A DNA stretch of 64,000 bases from JBAXTE01 sp963556065 (GTDB lineage: Bacteria > Bacteroidota > Bacteroidia > Bacteroidales > WCHB1-69), in the NCBI GenBank assembly GCA_963556065.3, contig CAUVYH020000015.1, positions 48,243-112,242 on the forward strand, written 5' to 3'. Both the position numbers and the translations under genes were made by a program. How positions within the stretch are numbered: the stretch's first letter is position 1; each line of letters opens with the position of its first letter. Positions 10,344-18,258 of the stretch are shown here, piece after piece. The notes under the pieces were generated by a model. It ran no database searches. It worked only from the letters and a program-made list of their open reading frames with translations, and was not told where the DNA came from.

Positions 10344-10452
10344 GTTTTACTTTGTTATGTTATTGATTGTCAGTCACAAATATAACAAAAAAGAACTAAA
10401 TACACAACTTTTTTATTGATTTTTTTGCCTTTTTCTTATATCGAACTCAGGT

Positions 10453-10617
10453 TGTTAGATTAGATTATGATGAAGAAAGATTACGAATAAATATAGGGAA
10501 TACGTCTCCCAAAAAACTTCTGAAAGCGTCTCAGATTGTGGGTTTAAAAGAGGTATGCAGACTCATTTGAATTATTGAAAAAGTTCAAAAAATAAGAACA
10601 TTTTTCTAGAATCCTTG
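10453..10617 (+). pseudogene. Remnant resembling the C-terminus of a LytS-type sensor histidine kinase
   Basis: Right of the IS the + strand reads LDYDEERLRINIGNTSPKK, then VGLKEVCRLI before a TGA. The pattern N-T-x-P ... G-L-K-x-V-x-x-R-L resembles the HATPase end of LytS-type kinases (normally GIGLKNVKRRLELL). Other frames continue it (FELLKKF), so small indels are likely. No start is present. The call is an inference from short motifs. Confidence 0.3.
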
Positions 10618-11385
10618 TTAATAAGCATTCCAGCCACCGTCAACCACCAGTACTTCTCCGTTTACAAAACTGGAATCGTCACTAGCCAAAAACAAAGCAG
10701 CCTTCGCTAGCTCTGCCGGATCTCCGGTTCTCGGGTTCAACGGCATCCCGGCCATAATCCGGTCGTTTACCAGTGGCGTTACTTTCGAAAAATCAATGGT
10801 TTCTGCAATGTTGGTGGCTATAGCACCCGGAGCGATGGCATTGCATCGAATTCCGGTTTTAGAATACATATATCCGGTGTTTTTGGTCAAGCCGATTACT
10901 GCATGCTTGCTAGCGGTATAAGCAGCACCGGCTCTTGCTCCATTGATACCTCCTATTGAGGAAATATTTACAATAACACCACCATCCTTGGGAAGAAAAA
11001 TCTTAAGTGCACTGCGCATGGCCTTGAATGTTCCATCGACATTAATCTTCATTACCTTTTTCCACATCTCGTTATCCACTTCCGCAACCGGTGCAAAATT
11101 ATCCATGATTCCGGCATTATTAACCAGAATGTCCAATGTTCCAAAAGCATCCGTGGCCACCTTAACCATGTTTTCAACATCATCCTCATTGGCAACATTT
11201 GCAATCACAGTAGTTACCGTTCCGCCTTTTTCCTCGATTTCACGTTTAAGCACATCCAGCCTTTCCTGATTGATATCCGCTGCCACCACTTTACTACCCT
11301 CGGAAGCGAACAGCAACGCAATTGCCTTTCCAATTCCGGAACCTGCTCCGGTGATGATTGAAACTTTATTTTCTAACTTTTTCAT
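10618..11385 (-). CDS. Short-chain dehydrogenase/reductase (SDR), classical type
   Basis: The 255-residue cytoplasmic NAD(P)-dependent oxidoreductase has all classical SDR motifs. The cofactor loop is TGAGSGIG at residues 12-19, NNAG is at 89-92, the catalytic Ser is in NISSIGG (about 142), and Y156-x-x-x-K160 is in YTASK. The C-terminus has the usual substrate loop and DGGWNAY end. The Asp after beta-2 (VVAADINQ, residue 37) suggests preference for NAD(H) (inference). The substrate cannot be read from sequence; related proteins are often annotated as 3-oxoacyl-ACP reductase or glucose 1-dehydrogenase. The gene stands alone. Confidence 0.9.
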   Translation of the reverse strand: MKKLENKVSIITGAGSGIGKAIALLFASEGSKVVAADINQERLDVLKREIEEKGGTVTTVIANVANEDDVENMVKVATDAFGTLDILVNNAGIMDNFAPVAEVDNEMWKKVMKINVDGTFKAMRSALKIFLPKDGGVIVNISSIGGINGARAGAAYTASKHAVIGLTKNTGYMYSKTGIRCNAIAPGAIATNIAETIDFSKVTPLVNDRIMAGMPLNPRTGDPAELAKAALFLASDDSSFVNGEVLVVDGGWNAY

Positions 11386-11557
11386 ACATATATAGTTTTA
11401 TATTATTAAGACTGCACGAAAATTACGCCTTCAAAACAGGCTTATTTCATAAAAATACTCTTTTTAATTACCAAACGTACCCTAAGCCTACTTGTTCAAA
11501 AACGCTAATCAATAATAATTATCAGAAAATAAAGATTATTTATAAACTACAATGGTT

Positions 11558-12478
11558 TTATGTTTTCTTTTTACGAGCGTTTTTTCCTGATTTTCTCCCA
11601 AAGAAAAAGGTGATTAATGGAATAAAAATCTGCACAAATAACCATTCAGGATCTTTTTCAAGGAAATCCCATAGTTTTGAAAAATATCCCCTCGCATCAA
11701 CCTGCACTTTTATATTAAATATCTTAGGTGGGGTCTGTAAGGGCCTCCATCTGCCATTTTGCTCATCATAGGCCGATACAATAATTGAAAGTTGAACAGT
11801 TCCAACTTTCGTCGGCCTTATGATCCAATCCCAATTCATATCATTTGTTCCGTCAAAAATCTGATCTTCACTTTCAGGCTTATAAATTGTTTTAAAATCG
11901 TTATCGTAATATTTCAGTTCAACTTTCATTTTTCTTGCAATTACGATTGTATTTCCTTTGATATCCTTTTTTATTAATTCAGGCTGCTTGCCTGTTGTCT
12001 TTATCACTCTTTCTTCGAGCTGATCTATTGCCTTAATCATGGCTGCTTTTGTAATGGTTACCGACACATTATTATCCGTATTTTCCATCATCCTGCCCGG
12101 GCAGTAATACACTAAAGTCCCTTCTTCTTTTTGCCCTCTACTGTCGGCATTAGGCGATATTGCTTTAGTCGCATTTTCCGGAGCAAGATCCACCGAATCC
12201 GATTCAATACCTTTCCTGCTTTTTCTTGCTTTTGACTTGTAGATAGACTCATGATGCGACCCGGCTTTAACAATTGAATCCCGAGTGTCTTCTTCAGCTT
12301 TTTTTGCCTCTAACTTATAAGTATCTGATCCCGGCTTCGGCATGGAATCTTCAGCATATTCTTCTTTAGCAAATAATTTCTCTGAGACACCCTCTTCTGT
12401 TTTTTTTTCTGCATTTCCACAAGAATAAAAAATAGCAATGACAAATATTGCTATAAAAAAAATCGGTTGTTTTTTCAT
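11558..12478 (-). CDS. Lipoprotein of unknown function with C-terminal membrane segment
   Basis: The 306-residue protein begins with MKKQPIFFIAIFVIAIFYSCGNAEKK, a lipoprotein signal with Cys at 20. A charged, Glu/Lys-rich linker follows (about 25-120). A folded part (about 125-265) has mixed alpha/beta character (VTITKAAMIKAIDQLEERV ... RPTKVGTVQLSIIVSAYDEQNGRW). A hydrophobic segment, WLFVQIFIPLITFFFG, lies near the C-terminus and is followed by a basic tail. Having both a lipobox and a C-terminal helix is unusual; it may be anchored in the inner membrane at both ends. No family recognised. Confidence 0.7.
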   Translation of the reverse strand: MKKQPIFFIAIFVIAIFYSCGNAEKKTEEGVSEKLFAKEEYAEDSMPKPGSDTYKLEAKKAEEDTRDSIVKAGSHHESIYKSKARKSRKGIESDSVDLAPENATKAISPNADSRGQKEEGTLVYYCPGRMMENTDNNVSVTITKAAMIKAIDQLEERVIKTTGKQPELIKKDIKGNTIVIARKMKVELKYYDNDFKTIYKPESEDQIFDGTNDMNWDWIIRPTKVGTVQLSIIVSAYDEQNGRWRPLQTPPKIFNIKVQVDARGYFSKLWDFLEKDPEWLFVQIFIPLITFFFGRKSGKNARKKKT

Positions 12479-12726
12479 AATATTATTTTTTTAATTAAAC
12501 CCACTATAAATACAACAAACTGTGAATACAAATATATGTAATTGTTTATTAATTTACAAATAATATTTAATATGGTTAATTTATTTACAATACCGATGGT
12601 TTAAAGAGGAGCTCCTGATGAGATAATTCTATACAATTTGCTCCGCTTGCACAAAGATTTTGTCATGAAATTTTATAACGTGCGAAGTTATAAACATCGC
12701 ACAACAGACAAATTCTCCGCCAAAAT

Positions 12727-13959
12727 CTATGATTTCAGCTTGGGTTTCAGGATAAACAACGCCATAACCGCCAACACTAAGGTAATCAGCCCACCATACA
12801 AAAACTCCCTTTGTGGAAAATTGGTGCCAAGAAATCCGGCAACCACATAAGCAATAGCCCACCACAAATGAGAGAAAGAGTAATGCGAGCCATATACTTT
12901 CCCTTGATTTTCGGGAGCAATATTTTCGGCGATCAGGGTTTCGGAAGGCATTACAGCCAAACTTTGTCCCATGCCTGCCAAAACCCACAGTACCATTAGC
13001 GCACCATAAGGCACATAGTTGGCAAAACAGGTGGACAGCCCCAGCACAAATGCACCACTGATCAAGGAGAAGCTTCGCGTTTTGGATTTGTCCAAAGTCC
13101 CCAGCAAAAAGGCCGAAACTGCCGCTCCAATGGCAAAAGCGGTCATCACCCAACCATAATACTTGTCATCCAGCAACAATCCGTTTTTGATATGGCCGAT
13201 GGTGTTTACCAGCACCATTCCTCCGGCAATAGAAGCGATAAATTCGAACGCCAGCGCAAAACGGAGGATTTTATTTCCAAAAAGCAAGCGGATTCCTTTT
13301 ATTATGTTTCGCCAAGTGTCAGCCGTTTTCTGCGATTTGATAGTTACCCCTTTTTGAATTTCCTGACGGGGAATAGAAATGATTAAAAAAGCTGCAATAA
13401 TAAATGTAGCCCCATCGAGAAAGAATATCTGCCTGGCGCCCAACCATACGGCTATCATGCCGGCAACGGCCGGTCCCAACATTCCCAACATCTGGTTTGT
13501 GGCCACAGATAATCCAATTGCTTCCCGATAGTATTTTCCTCCGATAATCTGTGGAATTACCGCCCGATACGTCGGAGTGAAAAAGGCATTAAAGACATTC
13601 AGGAAAAACACCAGCAGATAGATTTGCCACTCCGCATTGATAAACGGGAGACAGCAGATGATTGCCATCCGAATGAAGTGGGTGATGTATAAAACTTTCT
13701 TTCGATCTACTCTATCGGCCATAACCCCTGCATAAGGAGAAAAAAGAATATAGGCTGCCACCCTAAGTGTAAGCGCCGTAGCTAGAATTTTCGCCGAATG
13801 CTCGGGACTGATTTCGTACGATAGCAACGCTAACCCGACCCACGAGAGCGCATCTCCCAACTGACTGGTGGTTTGGGCAAGGTAAAGCTTGGCAAACGTT
13901 CTATTCTGCAGTGCCTTGAAGGGTTCGTGTATGAGTTTTATGATAATTCGTGCTGCCAA
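12727..13959 (-). CDS. MFS transporter, EntS/MFS_3-like exporter
   Basis: The 410-residue integral membrane protein has about 12 hydrophobic segments and the MFS loop motif GVMADRVDRKKVL after the second helix. Its start (FKALQNRTFAKLYLAQTTSQLGDALSW) is typical of the MFS_3 drug/siderophore exporter group. There is no in-frame ATG near the N-terminus, only a TTG at 13959 with a stop a few codons upstream, so TTG is the probable start. It lies 21 bp after the small membrane protein gene and is probably co-transcribed with it. Substrate unknown. Confidence 0.85.
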   Translation of the reverse strand: MAARIIIKLIHEPFKALQNRTFAKLYLAQTTSQLGDALSWVGLALLSYEISPEHSAKILATALTLRVAAYILFSPYAGVMADRVDRKKVLYITHFIRMAIICCLPFINAEWQIYLLVFFLNVFNAFFTPTYRAVIPQIIGGKYYREAIGLSVATNQMLGMLGPAVAGMIAVWLGARQIFFLDGATFIIAAFLIISIPRQEIQKGVTIKSQKTADTWRNIIKGIRLLFGNKILRFALAFEFIASIAGGMVLVNTIGHIKNGLLLDDKYYGWVMTAFAIGAAVSAFLLGTLDKSKTRSFSLISGAFVLGLSTCFANYVPYGALMVLWVLAGMGQSLAVMPSETLIAENIAPENQGKVYGSHYSFSHLWWAIAYVVAGFLGTNFPQREFLYGGLITLVLAVMALFILKPKLKS

Positions 13960-13980
13960 AATGAGTTCACTCTTGTTGTT

Positions 13981-14217
13981 TTATTGTTGTATGCGTTGAT
14001 TTCTGCCTATCGAAAAATAAAAAATTGCCCCAATTACGGATAAGAAAATTACCACAACCGTCCAGATAAGCTTATCATTATTTTTGAATTCACTTTTTAA
14101 TATATCAATTAATGCGATGATCGGTAAAATAAAGGCTATGGCAAAAACTATCAATAAAAAAAAGAGTCCGAAATGAGGTGCTACTAATTGCATGATATAA
14201 TAAGTTATTGTGTTCAA
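13981..14217 (-). CDS. Small membrane protein, PLDc_N-type
   Basis: The 78-residue protein has two transmembrane helices (FGLFFLLIVFAIAFILPI and IWTVVVIFLSVIGAIFYF) joined by LIDILKSEFKNNDKL. It ends in YFSIGRNQRIQQ. This matches the phospholipase D N-terminal (PLDc_N) small-protein family, whose role is unknown. A TACCTTTG -7 element lies about 30 bp upstream (14249-14256). It is the first gene of a probable operon with the MFS exporter. Confidence 0.75.
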   Translation of the reverse strand: MNTITYYIMQLVAPHFGLFFLLIVFAIAFILPIIALIDILKSEFKNNDKLIWTVVVIFLSVIGAIFYFSIGRNQRIQQ

Positions 14218-14248
14218 AAAAACAAATTGGTTTCCGATCGAACTAATG

Positions 14249-14256
14249 CAAAGGTA
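14249..14256 (-). promoter_or_regulatory. -7 promoter element (TACCTTTG) of the PLDc_N/MFS operon
   Basis: On the reverse strand this reads TACCTTTG followed by CA, matching TAnnTTTG. A transcript starting a few bases downstream would have a leader of about 27 nt. No clear -33 element was found. Confidence 0.4.
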
Positions 14257-14345
14257 ATAAGATTTTGTTTATTTTGCAGGGGAAAGGAAGAAAATCAAGT
14301 GCGAAGTTCCCCTTCGGCAGGCTCAGGAACCACGGACTTCGCAAG

Positions 14346-15677
14346 CTAGACCCGGATCAATTTCCATTTCCGGCTTTTTAGCCGGTGATAACTGAAGAAG
14401 CCGATAAAAAACCAATAAATGAATTCGGCTCCCCAAATAAAGACAATCGGCAATCCAAAGTAAATGGCCACTAAATAGGTGTAAGCAAGATATATCATGG
14501 TTGAAAACAACTCAATTACAAACGCGGATTGGGTATCTCCGGTACCCGACAAGGTATTGTTGAGGATTACCCCCGGAATAAAAGTAAGCATCGTGATATA
14601 TACCAGCCAGATAATTTTTGAAGCTTCGCTGATTAAATGGGCATCGTCCGTGTATATTTGAGCCAGCAATTGTGGAGCAAAGAAAACAAACGGAGCAAAA
14701 AGCAGCACCAAAGCCAAAGCAATCGTCGTCAATTTTCGAAACAAGACCGGAATTGAGGAGGATTTACGTTGTCCGATCAAATTGCTGGTGAACGTATTTG
14801 CGGTAGTGGATAGTCCCCAAACCGGCATCATGAACAACAACAATAAACTTCTTAAAATATTAGAGACCGCTAATGCCTCGGAACCTAGTTTTTCAATGAT
14901 AATAAAAAACATAAACCAACTTCCCAGCGACATTAAATACTGAAACATAACCGGATACCCTAACGAGATGTTTTTTAGCACCAGATTCCATTTCCAATGC
15001 GTAAAATAATATAATGGATACTGTTTTGTATCCACTTGCACCTTCGTATAAAACACGATAAATAAAAAGGCCATAAACTCGGCGATAGCTGAAGCAAGTC
15101 CTGCACCCCCAATGCCCATTTCGGGCATGTGCAAGTTGCCGAAAACCAGCCCGTAATCCAAAACAATATTCACCCCCGTCATGATCATGGTGGCATACGA
15201 AAGCACTTTCGTGCGGGAAATTCCGATGAAAAAGGAGGAATAGACGGAGTACAATGCCACAAATACGATACCCCACGATCGATACGAAGTGAATATAATA
15301 GTTTGGGCATAAACGGAATCGGAAGCGATGATCGATCTTAAAATAGCCGGACTCAGTATTTCCAGAAAAAACATTAACCCAACCCCAAAGAGTGTCATCA
15401 GATAGCCGTTTTGCACAAATATTTCTCCAATGGAATGGTATTCTTTTGCCCCAAAACGGCGGGCAATCACAATTTGCGCACCGGAAGCCAAGCCAATGCA
15501 CAGCAATGAAAAAATCAAATAATAGGTGGCTCCGATCGCTGTAGCACCTAATGCAACAGGTCCCAAGCGTCCCACAAATGCCGTATCCACAACGTTTAAC
15601 AGACTATTCGACAGACTGCCCAAGATCATCGGGTAAGCGACTTTCCAAATATTCGTGTATGTTATTTTAATGTCCAT
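14346..15677 (-). CDS. MATE family efflux transporter
   Basis: The membrane protein has about 12 helices and moves drugs or metabolites out in exchange for Na+ or H+. The start is set at 15677 (MDIKITYTNIWKVAYPM). The open frame extends 24 codons upstream, but the promoter element at 15687-15694 lies inside that extension. The start PMILGSLSNSLLNVVDTAFVGRLGPVALG is the typical first-helix MATE motif, and the C-half repeat is seen at PGVILNNTLSGTGDTQSA. Length is about 443 residues, normal for the family. Single gene; substrate unknown. Confidence 0.88.
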   Translation of the reverse strand: MDIKITYTNIWKVAYPMILGSLSNSLLNVVDTAFVGRLGPVALGATAIGATYYLIFSLLCIGLASGAQIVIARRFGAKEYHSIGEIFVQNGYLMTLFGVGLMFFLEILSPAILRSIIASDSVYAQTIIFTSYRSWGIVFVALYSVYSSFFIGISRTKVLSYATMIMTGVNIVLDYGLVFGNLHMPEMGIGGAGLASAIAEFMAFLFIVFYTKVQVDTKQYPLYYFTHWKWNLVLKNISLGYPVMFQYLMSLGSWFMFFIIIEKLGSEALAVSNILRSLLLLFMMPVWGLSTTANTFTSNLIGQRKSSSIPVLFRKLTTIALALVLLFAPFVFFAPQLLAQIYTDDAHLISEASKIIWLVYITMLTFIPGVILNNTLSGTGDTQSAFVIELFSTMIYLAYTYLVAIYFGLPIVFIWGAEFIYWFFIGFFSYHRLKSRKWKLIRV

Positions 15678-15686
15678 TTCAGAGTG

Positions 15687-15694
15687 CAAAGGTA
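15687..15694 (-). promoter_or_regulatory. -7 element (TACCTTTG) giving a near-leaderless MATE mRNA
   Basis: The reverse strand reads TACCTTTG, then nine bases, then the ATG at 15677. With transcription starting four to six bases after the element, the 5' leader would be only about 4 nt. Confidence 0.4.
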
Positions 15695-15744
15695 ACCAAA
15701 ATTCACAAGTGCGAAGCTCGCCCTTCGACAGGGAAGACAAACAT

Positions 15745-16075
15745 CGCACAGCTTTAGAAGTTTTAGAGGTCTTGGAGCTACGCAGGGTTATGCTTTTCTC
15801 TAAGTTTTTTGCTTTTCAATGATACTTTTGTCATTGCCACAAAAGTATCCAAAAAGGCTAGAAGGAGCGAATGCGGTTCTTGTCATTGGATTTCAAAACA
15901 AAAGCAATGCTTGAGCAAGGTAGTGCCTCGCTTTCAGCGAGACAGACGTAAACGCCCTTGCTGCATTGCTAATTGTTTTGAAATCGTTTGCTTATCAGGG
16001 CTCGCTCGCTCCTCCACGGCTCACCCGCAGTTATTTTAGAGAAATTAGAGGTTTTAGAGCTACGCGGTGTTTTTG
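15745..16075. repeat. Dispersed repeat R1, copy A
   Basis: This non-coding element begins and ends with versions of TTTTAGAG-x-TACGCGG (15762-15783 and 16050-16068). It contains the internal marks CAAAAGTATCCAAAAAGG, CTCGCTTTCAGCGAG and GTAAACGCCCTTGCTGCATT. The same sequence in reverse, with about 100 extra bases, is at 26694-27135. Related pieces lie at 22425-22570, 35085-35345, 38462-38800 and 54775-54800. The rest of this gap, 16076-16245, holds nothing I recognise. Confidence 0.65.
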
Positions 16076-16245
16076 CCATTCAAAGTCTTTATTATTGTTG
16101 ATCAGCTTTAAAGGATAAAAAAATCAATGCAGTTTTGAAATCACACAAAGGGCATACTATTCCCCGCAGTTAAAAGCGATGGTTTTCTTCAGTTTTGATT
16201 CCACCACTTGGTAACCTTAGGATTAAATCACGGCATCAGGAATTA

Positions 16246-17076
16246 CTATGTATCAGCGAACAAGCTCCCTTGCATCTCAATTTTTGGATGAAAGGTACCG
16301 ATAATCATAAATGGATTACGTGAAACATAGTGATGTAGTTGTGATGTAACGAGAAACAGATGCAAATCTTTCGTCTTTGCAAAGTCATCAAAGTACTTTT
16401 TTCGCACATCGGCAACAGCTTTTGCTTCATCTCCCTCGTAATGAGATAGACAATTCCAATAAAGTTGGCCTATTTCCCAATCTTCAATCATTAATGTACT
16501 TATGGTTCCTTGATTATCCTCAAACGTATATGAAAACTTATATGGCAATTTTCTTACAACCTCAAAAAGATTTTCAGGTTGCTGAAATAAATTAAACTGC
16601 AGCCGTTCCGCCTCAAGTTTCTGAATTTTAGCTTTATCCCATTCCCGAGTAGATTCCTCAATGGTAAAATCAATAATTTTTGAAGGTTTAAACACCGCTA
16701 AAGAAGTCGTTATTTCTTTGTTTTGAGCTTCTGCAACCAGTTCCTTTAAATTATAATAAACTTTCCCCAATACAATTTTTTTACGTTCAGCCCAGTTCCC
16801 GTCTGTGTCTATATGACCTAAAATTGTAATATCTCCATCGTAAGAATTTGGACGATAACTTTCGGGACGAAAGTCACTTTTGTTTTTCACAAGATCAAGT
16901 TCTATCCAGTCGTATTTTTTGTATTGTTGATCAAAAGATTTCTTACGAAACTGAATCGGATAAATTCTTATCCACGTCCCATCTTCGCGAAAACCTGCAG
17001 TGCAGACCAATTCATCGTATTTACCCGAAATGGCCGGATACGTTTTTACCGTAATTAAAACTTTTGTAAGTGCCAT
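16246..17076 (-). CDS. Uncharacterised 276-residue protein paired with a DUF488 protein
   Basis: I do not recognise a named family. The N-terminal half (ALTKVLITVKTYPAISGKYDELVCTAGF ... IRIYPIQFRKK) is beta-rich. The C-terminal half has well-defined blocks: LFEVVRKLPYKFSYTFED, MIEDWEIGQLYWNC, and a final MIIGTFHPK with two His close by (HLFLVTSQLHHYV). Those blocks are conserved in a pseudogene at 54831-55187, so the family exists in at least two loci of this genome. The gene begins 1 bp after the stop of the DUF488 gene, so the two are almost certainly translated from one mRNA and act together. A nucleic-acid or defence role is only a guess. No membrane segment or signal peptide is seen. Confidence 0.75.
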   Translation of the reverse strand: MALTKVLITVKTYPAISGKYDELVCTAGFREDGTWIRIYPIQFRKKSFDQQYKKYDWIELDLVKNKSDFRPESYRPNSYDGDITILGHIDTDGNWAERKKIVLGKVYYNLKELVAEAQNKEITTSLAVFKPSKIIDFTIEESTREWDKAKIQKLEAERLQFNLFQQPENLFEVVRKLPYKFSYTFEDNQGTISTLMIEDWEIGQLYWNCLSHYEGDEAKAVADVRKKYFDDFAKTKDLHLFLVTSQLHHYVSRNPFMIIGTFHPKIEMQGSLFADT

Positions 17077-17077
17077 A

Positions 17078-17962
17078 TTAAATATGTTTCAATTCATATT
17101 CGAAACCGGGAAGCGATTGAATCGCTTCGGCCAGATGTTTTCGGTGACACTTGTTGATATCCGCTTCAAAACAAGTTAAAGCAATTCGTTTGTTCTGCTT
17201 AAGTAACTCTAAAATAACGGTTTGGGTTTTCATGGTTTGGGCTATGGTATTATTACGGTAAACGTTAAACAATTGATCGTAATCCGATTGTGTCTTTAGT
17301 TCCTGCCTTTGATCCGATTGAATGCCTACTTCCGGAAAGTGCAGGTATTGTATTCCAAGGCTTTCGCAATAGCGTTTCAGTTGACTTTTGCTGAAACCAT
17401 ATTTCATACTCAACGGATTATTACGAACATCCACCAATATTTTCACATCGTTCCGAAGCAACCGGTTTAAGTACTCCTCCAACGACACTCCCTCATAACC
17501 GATCGTGAACAATATGGTTTCAGTCCCTATTGGCTTGCTATTTTCAACTTTTTCGAACTGCTCTGCCGTCAAAATCTTTTCAGCCGTTACACTTTTGATT
17601 GCCCAATATGGAAAATTAATATATGTGTGTTTCATCAAAGCAGAGGAATTCATATTTCCGTAAAGCAGTTTAATTGCTTGCAATTGCTTGCGATCGTTCT
17701 CTTTAAGCAATTTTATATAGTCGGTTTTATCATTGCTTTTATACTGATTTTCAGAATCCTCAATCAACCCTTTGCTTGCCATGGCAATTAAATCGGCATT
17801 GGCAGTATAGGAAAAACAACCGAATTTATACGGAATAAAATCATATACCTTTTCGGTTTGCTTTTGGGCAAACAGAAATAACAACTTCTGCAAACTGATT
17901 TTTTCCAGCTGACCTTCAAACAGTTGCAATAATGCCAATATGATTTTTCTTCGGTAAAACAT
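17078..17962 (-). CDS. DUF488 protein with N-terminal Panacea/SocA-like region
   Basis: The 294-residue protein has two parts. Residues about 1-145 (KISLQKLLFLFAQKQTEK, then YDFIPYKFGCFSYTANADL) resemble the Panacea/SocA-like fold found in antitoxin-type proteins. Residues about 150-290 are DUF488: LFTIGYEGVSLEEYLNRL, VDVRNNPLSMKYGFSK, YLHFPEVG, and the closing ALTCFEAD-x-x-x-CHR motif with its two Cys and a His. The likely mRNA starts almost at the ATG (element 17967-17974). It is the first gene of a tight pair with the 276-residue protein. The catalytic activity of DUF488 is not established. The N-terminal assignment is my inference from pattern. Confidence 0.75.
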   Translation of the reverse strand: MFYRRKIILALLQLFEGQLEKISLQKLLFLFAQKQTEKVYDFIPYKFGCFSYTANADLIAMASKGLIEDSENQYKSNDKTDYIKLLKENDRKQLQAIKLLYGNMNSSALMKHTYINFPYWAIKSVTAEKILTAEQFEKVENSKPIGTETILFTIGYEGVSLEEYLNRLLRNDVKILVDVRNNPLSMKYGFSKSQLKRYCESLGIQYLHFPEVGIQSDQRQELKTQSDYDQLFNVYRNNTIAQTMKTQTVILELLKQNKRIALTCFEADINKCHRKHLAEAIQSLPGFEYELKHI

Positions 17963-17966
17963 AGTG

Positions 17967-17974
17967 CAAAGGTA
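17967..17974 (-). promoter_or_regulatory. -7 element (TACCTTTG) predicting a leaderless DUF488 mRNA
   Basis: On the reverse strand TACCTTTG is followed by only CACT before the ATG at 17962. Because transcription normally starts about four to six bases after this element, the mRNA should begin at or next to the start codon. Confidence 0.45.
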
Positions 17975-18258
17975 ACGAATTATTTGAATCGATTTTGAGT
18001 GTTAACAATAGGTGTTCGGAATTACCGAGATCTCGCAAATTAATATTCATCATTGCATGGTTTAAACCATAAAATTAGTAATAAAATAGCAATAATTAAA
18101 ACATATTCTTTCGGTACTCTTCACTGATGAAAAATAGTATAATTTTTTGGCACCTGATTTGCACTTTCAGTAATCCGAAAATCAATTATCATAAAACGGA
18201 TTCCGCTTTGCGGGGATAAAATCTACCTCTAAAGCTGTATCCAAAAAAATATAAGCGT

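Larger units (their letters stand above)
9406..10451 (-). mobile_element. IS982-family insertion sequence, copy 1 (degenerate)
   Basis: The element is bounded by perfect 17-bp terminal inverted repeats CCTGAGTTCGATATAAG (9406-9422 and 10435-10451). The flanks show only an imperfect duplication (TTATTA left, TTGTTA right). It contains two fragments of one IS982-type DDE transposase. A second copy lies at 30638-31670 with near-identical ends. Comparison of the two shows that copy 1 is dead: an extra T near 10114, an in-frame TGA at 10016-10018, and a missing T near 9538-9541. Confidence 0.85.

Noticed and set aside
15129..15501. Open frames on both strands inside the MATE gene
   Set aside because: No domain or start signal; the MATE frame explains the sequence.
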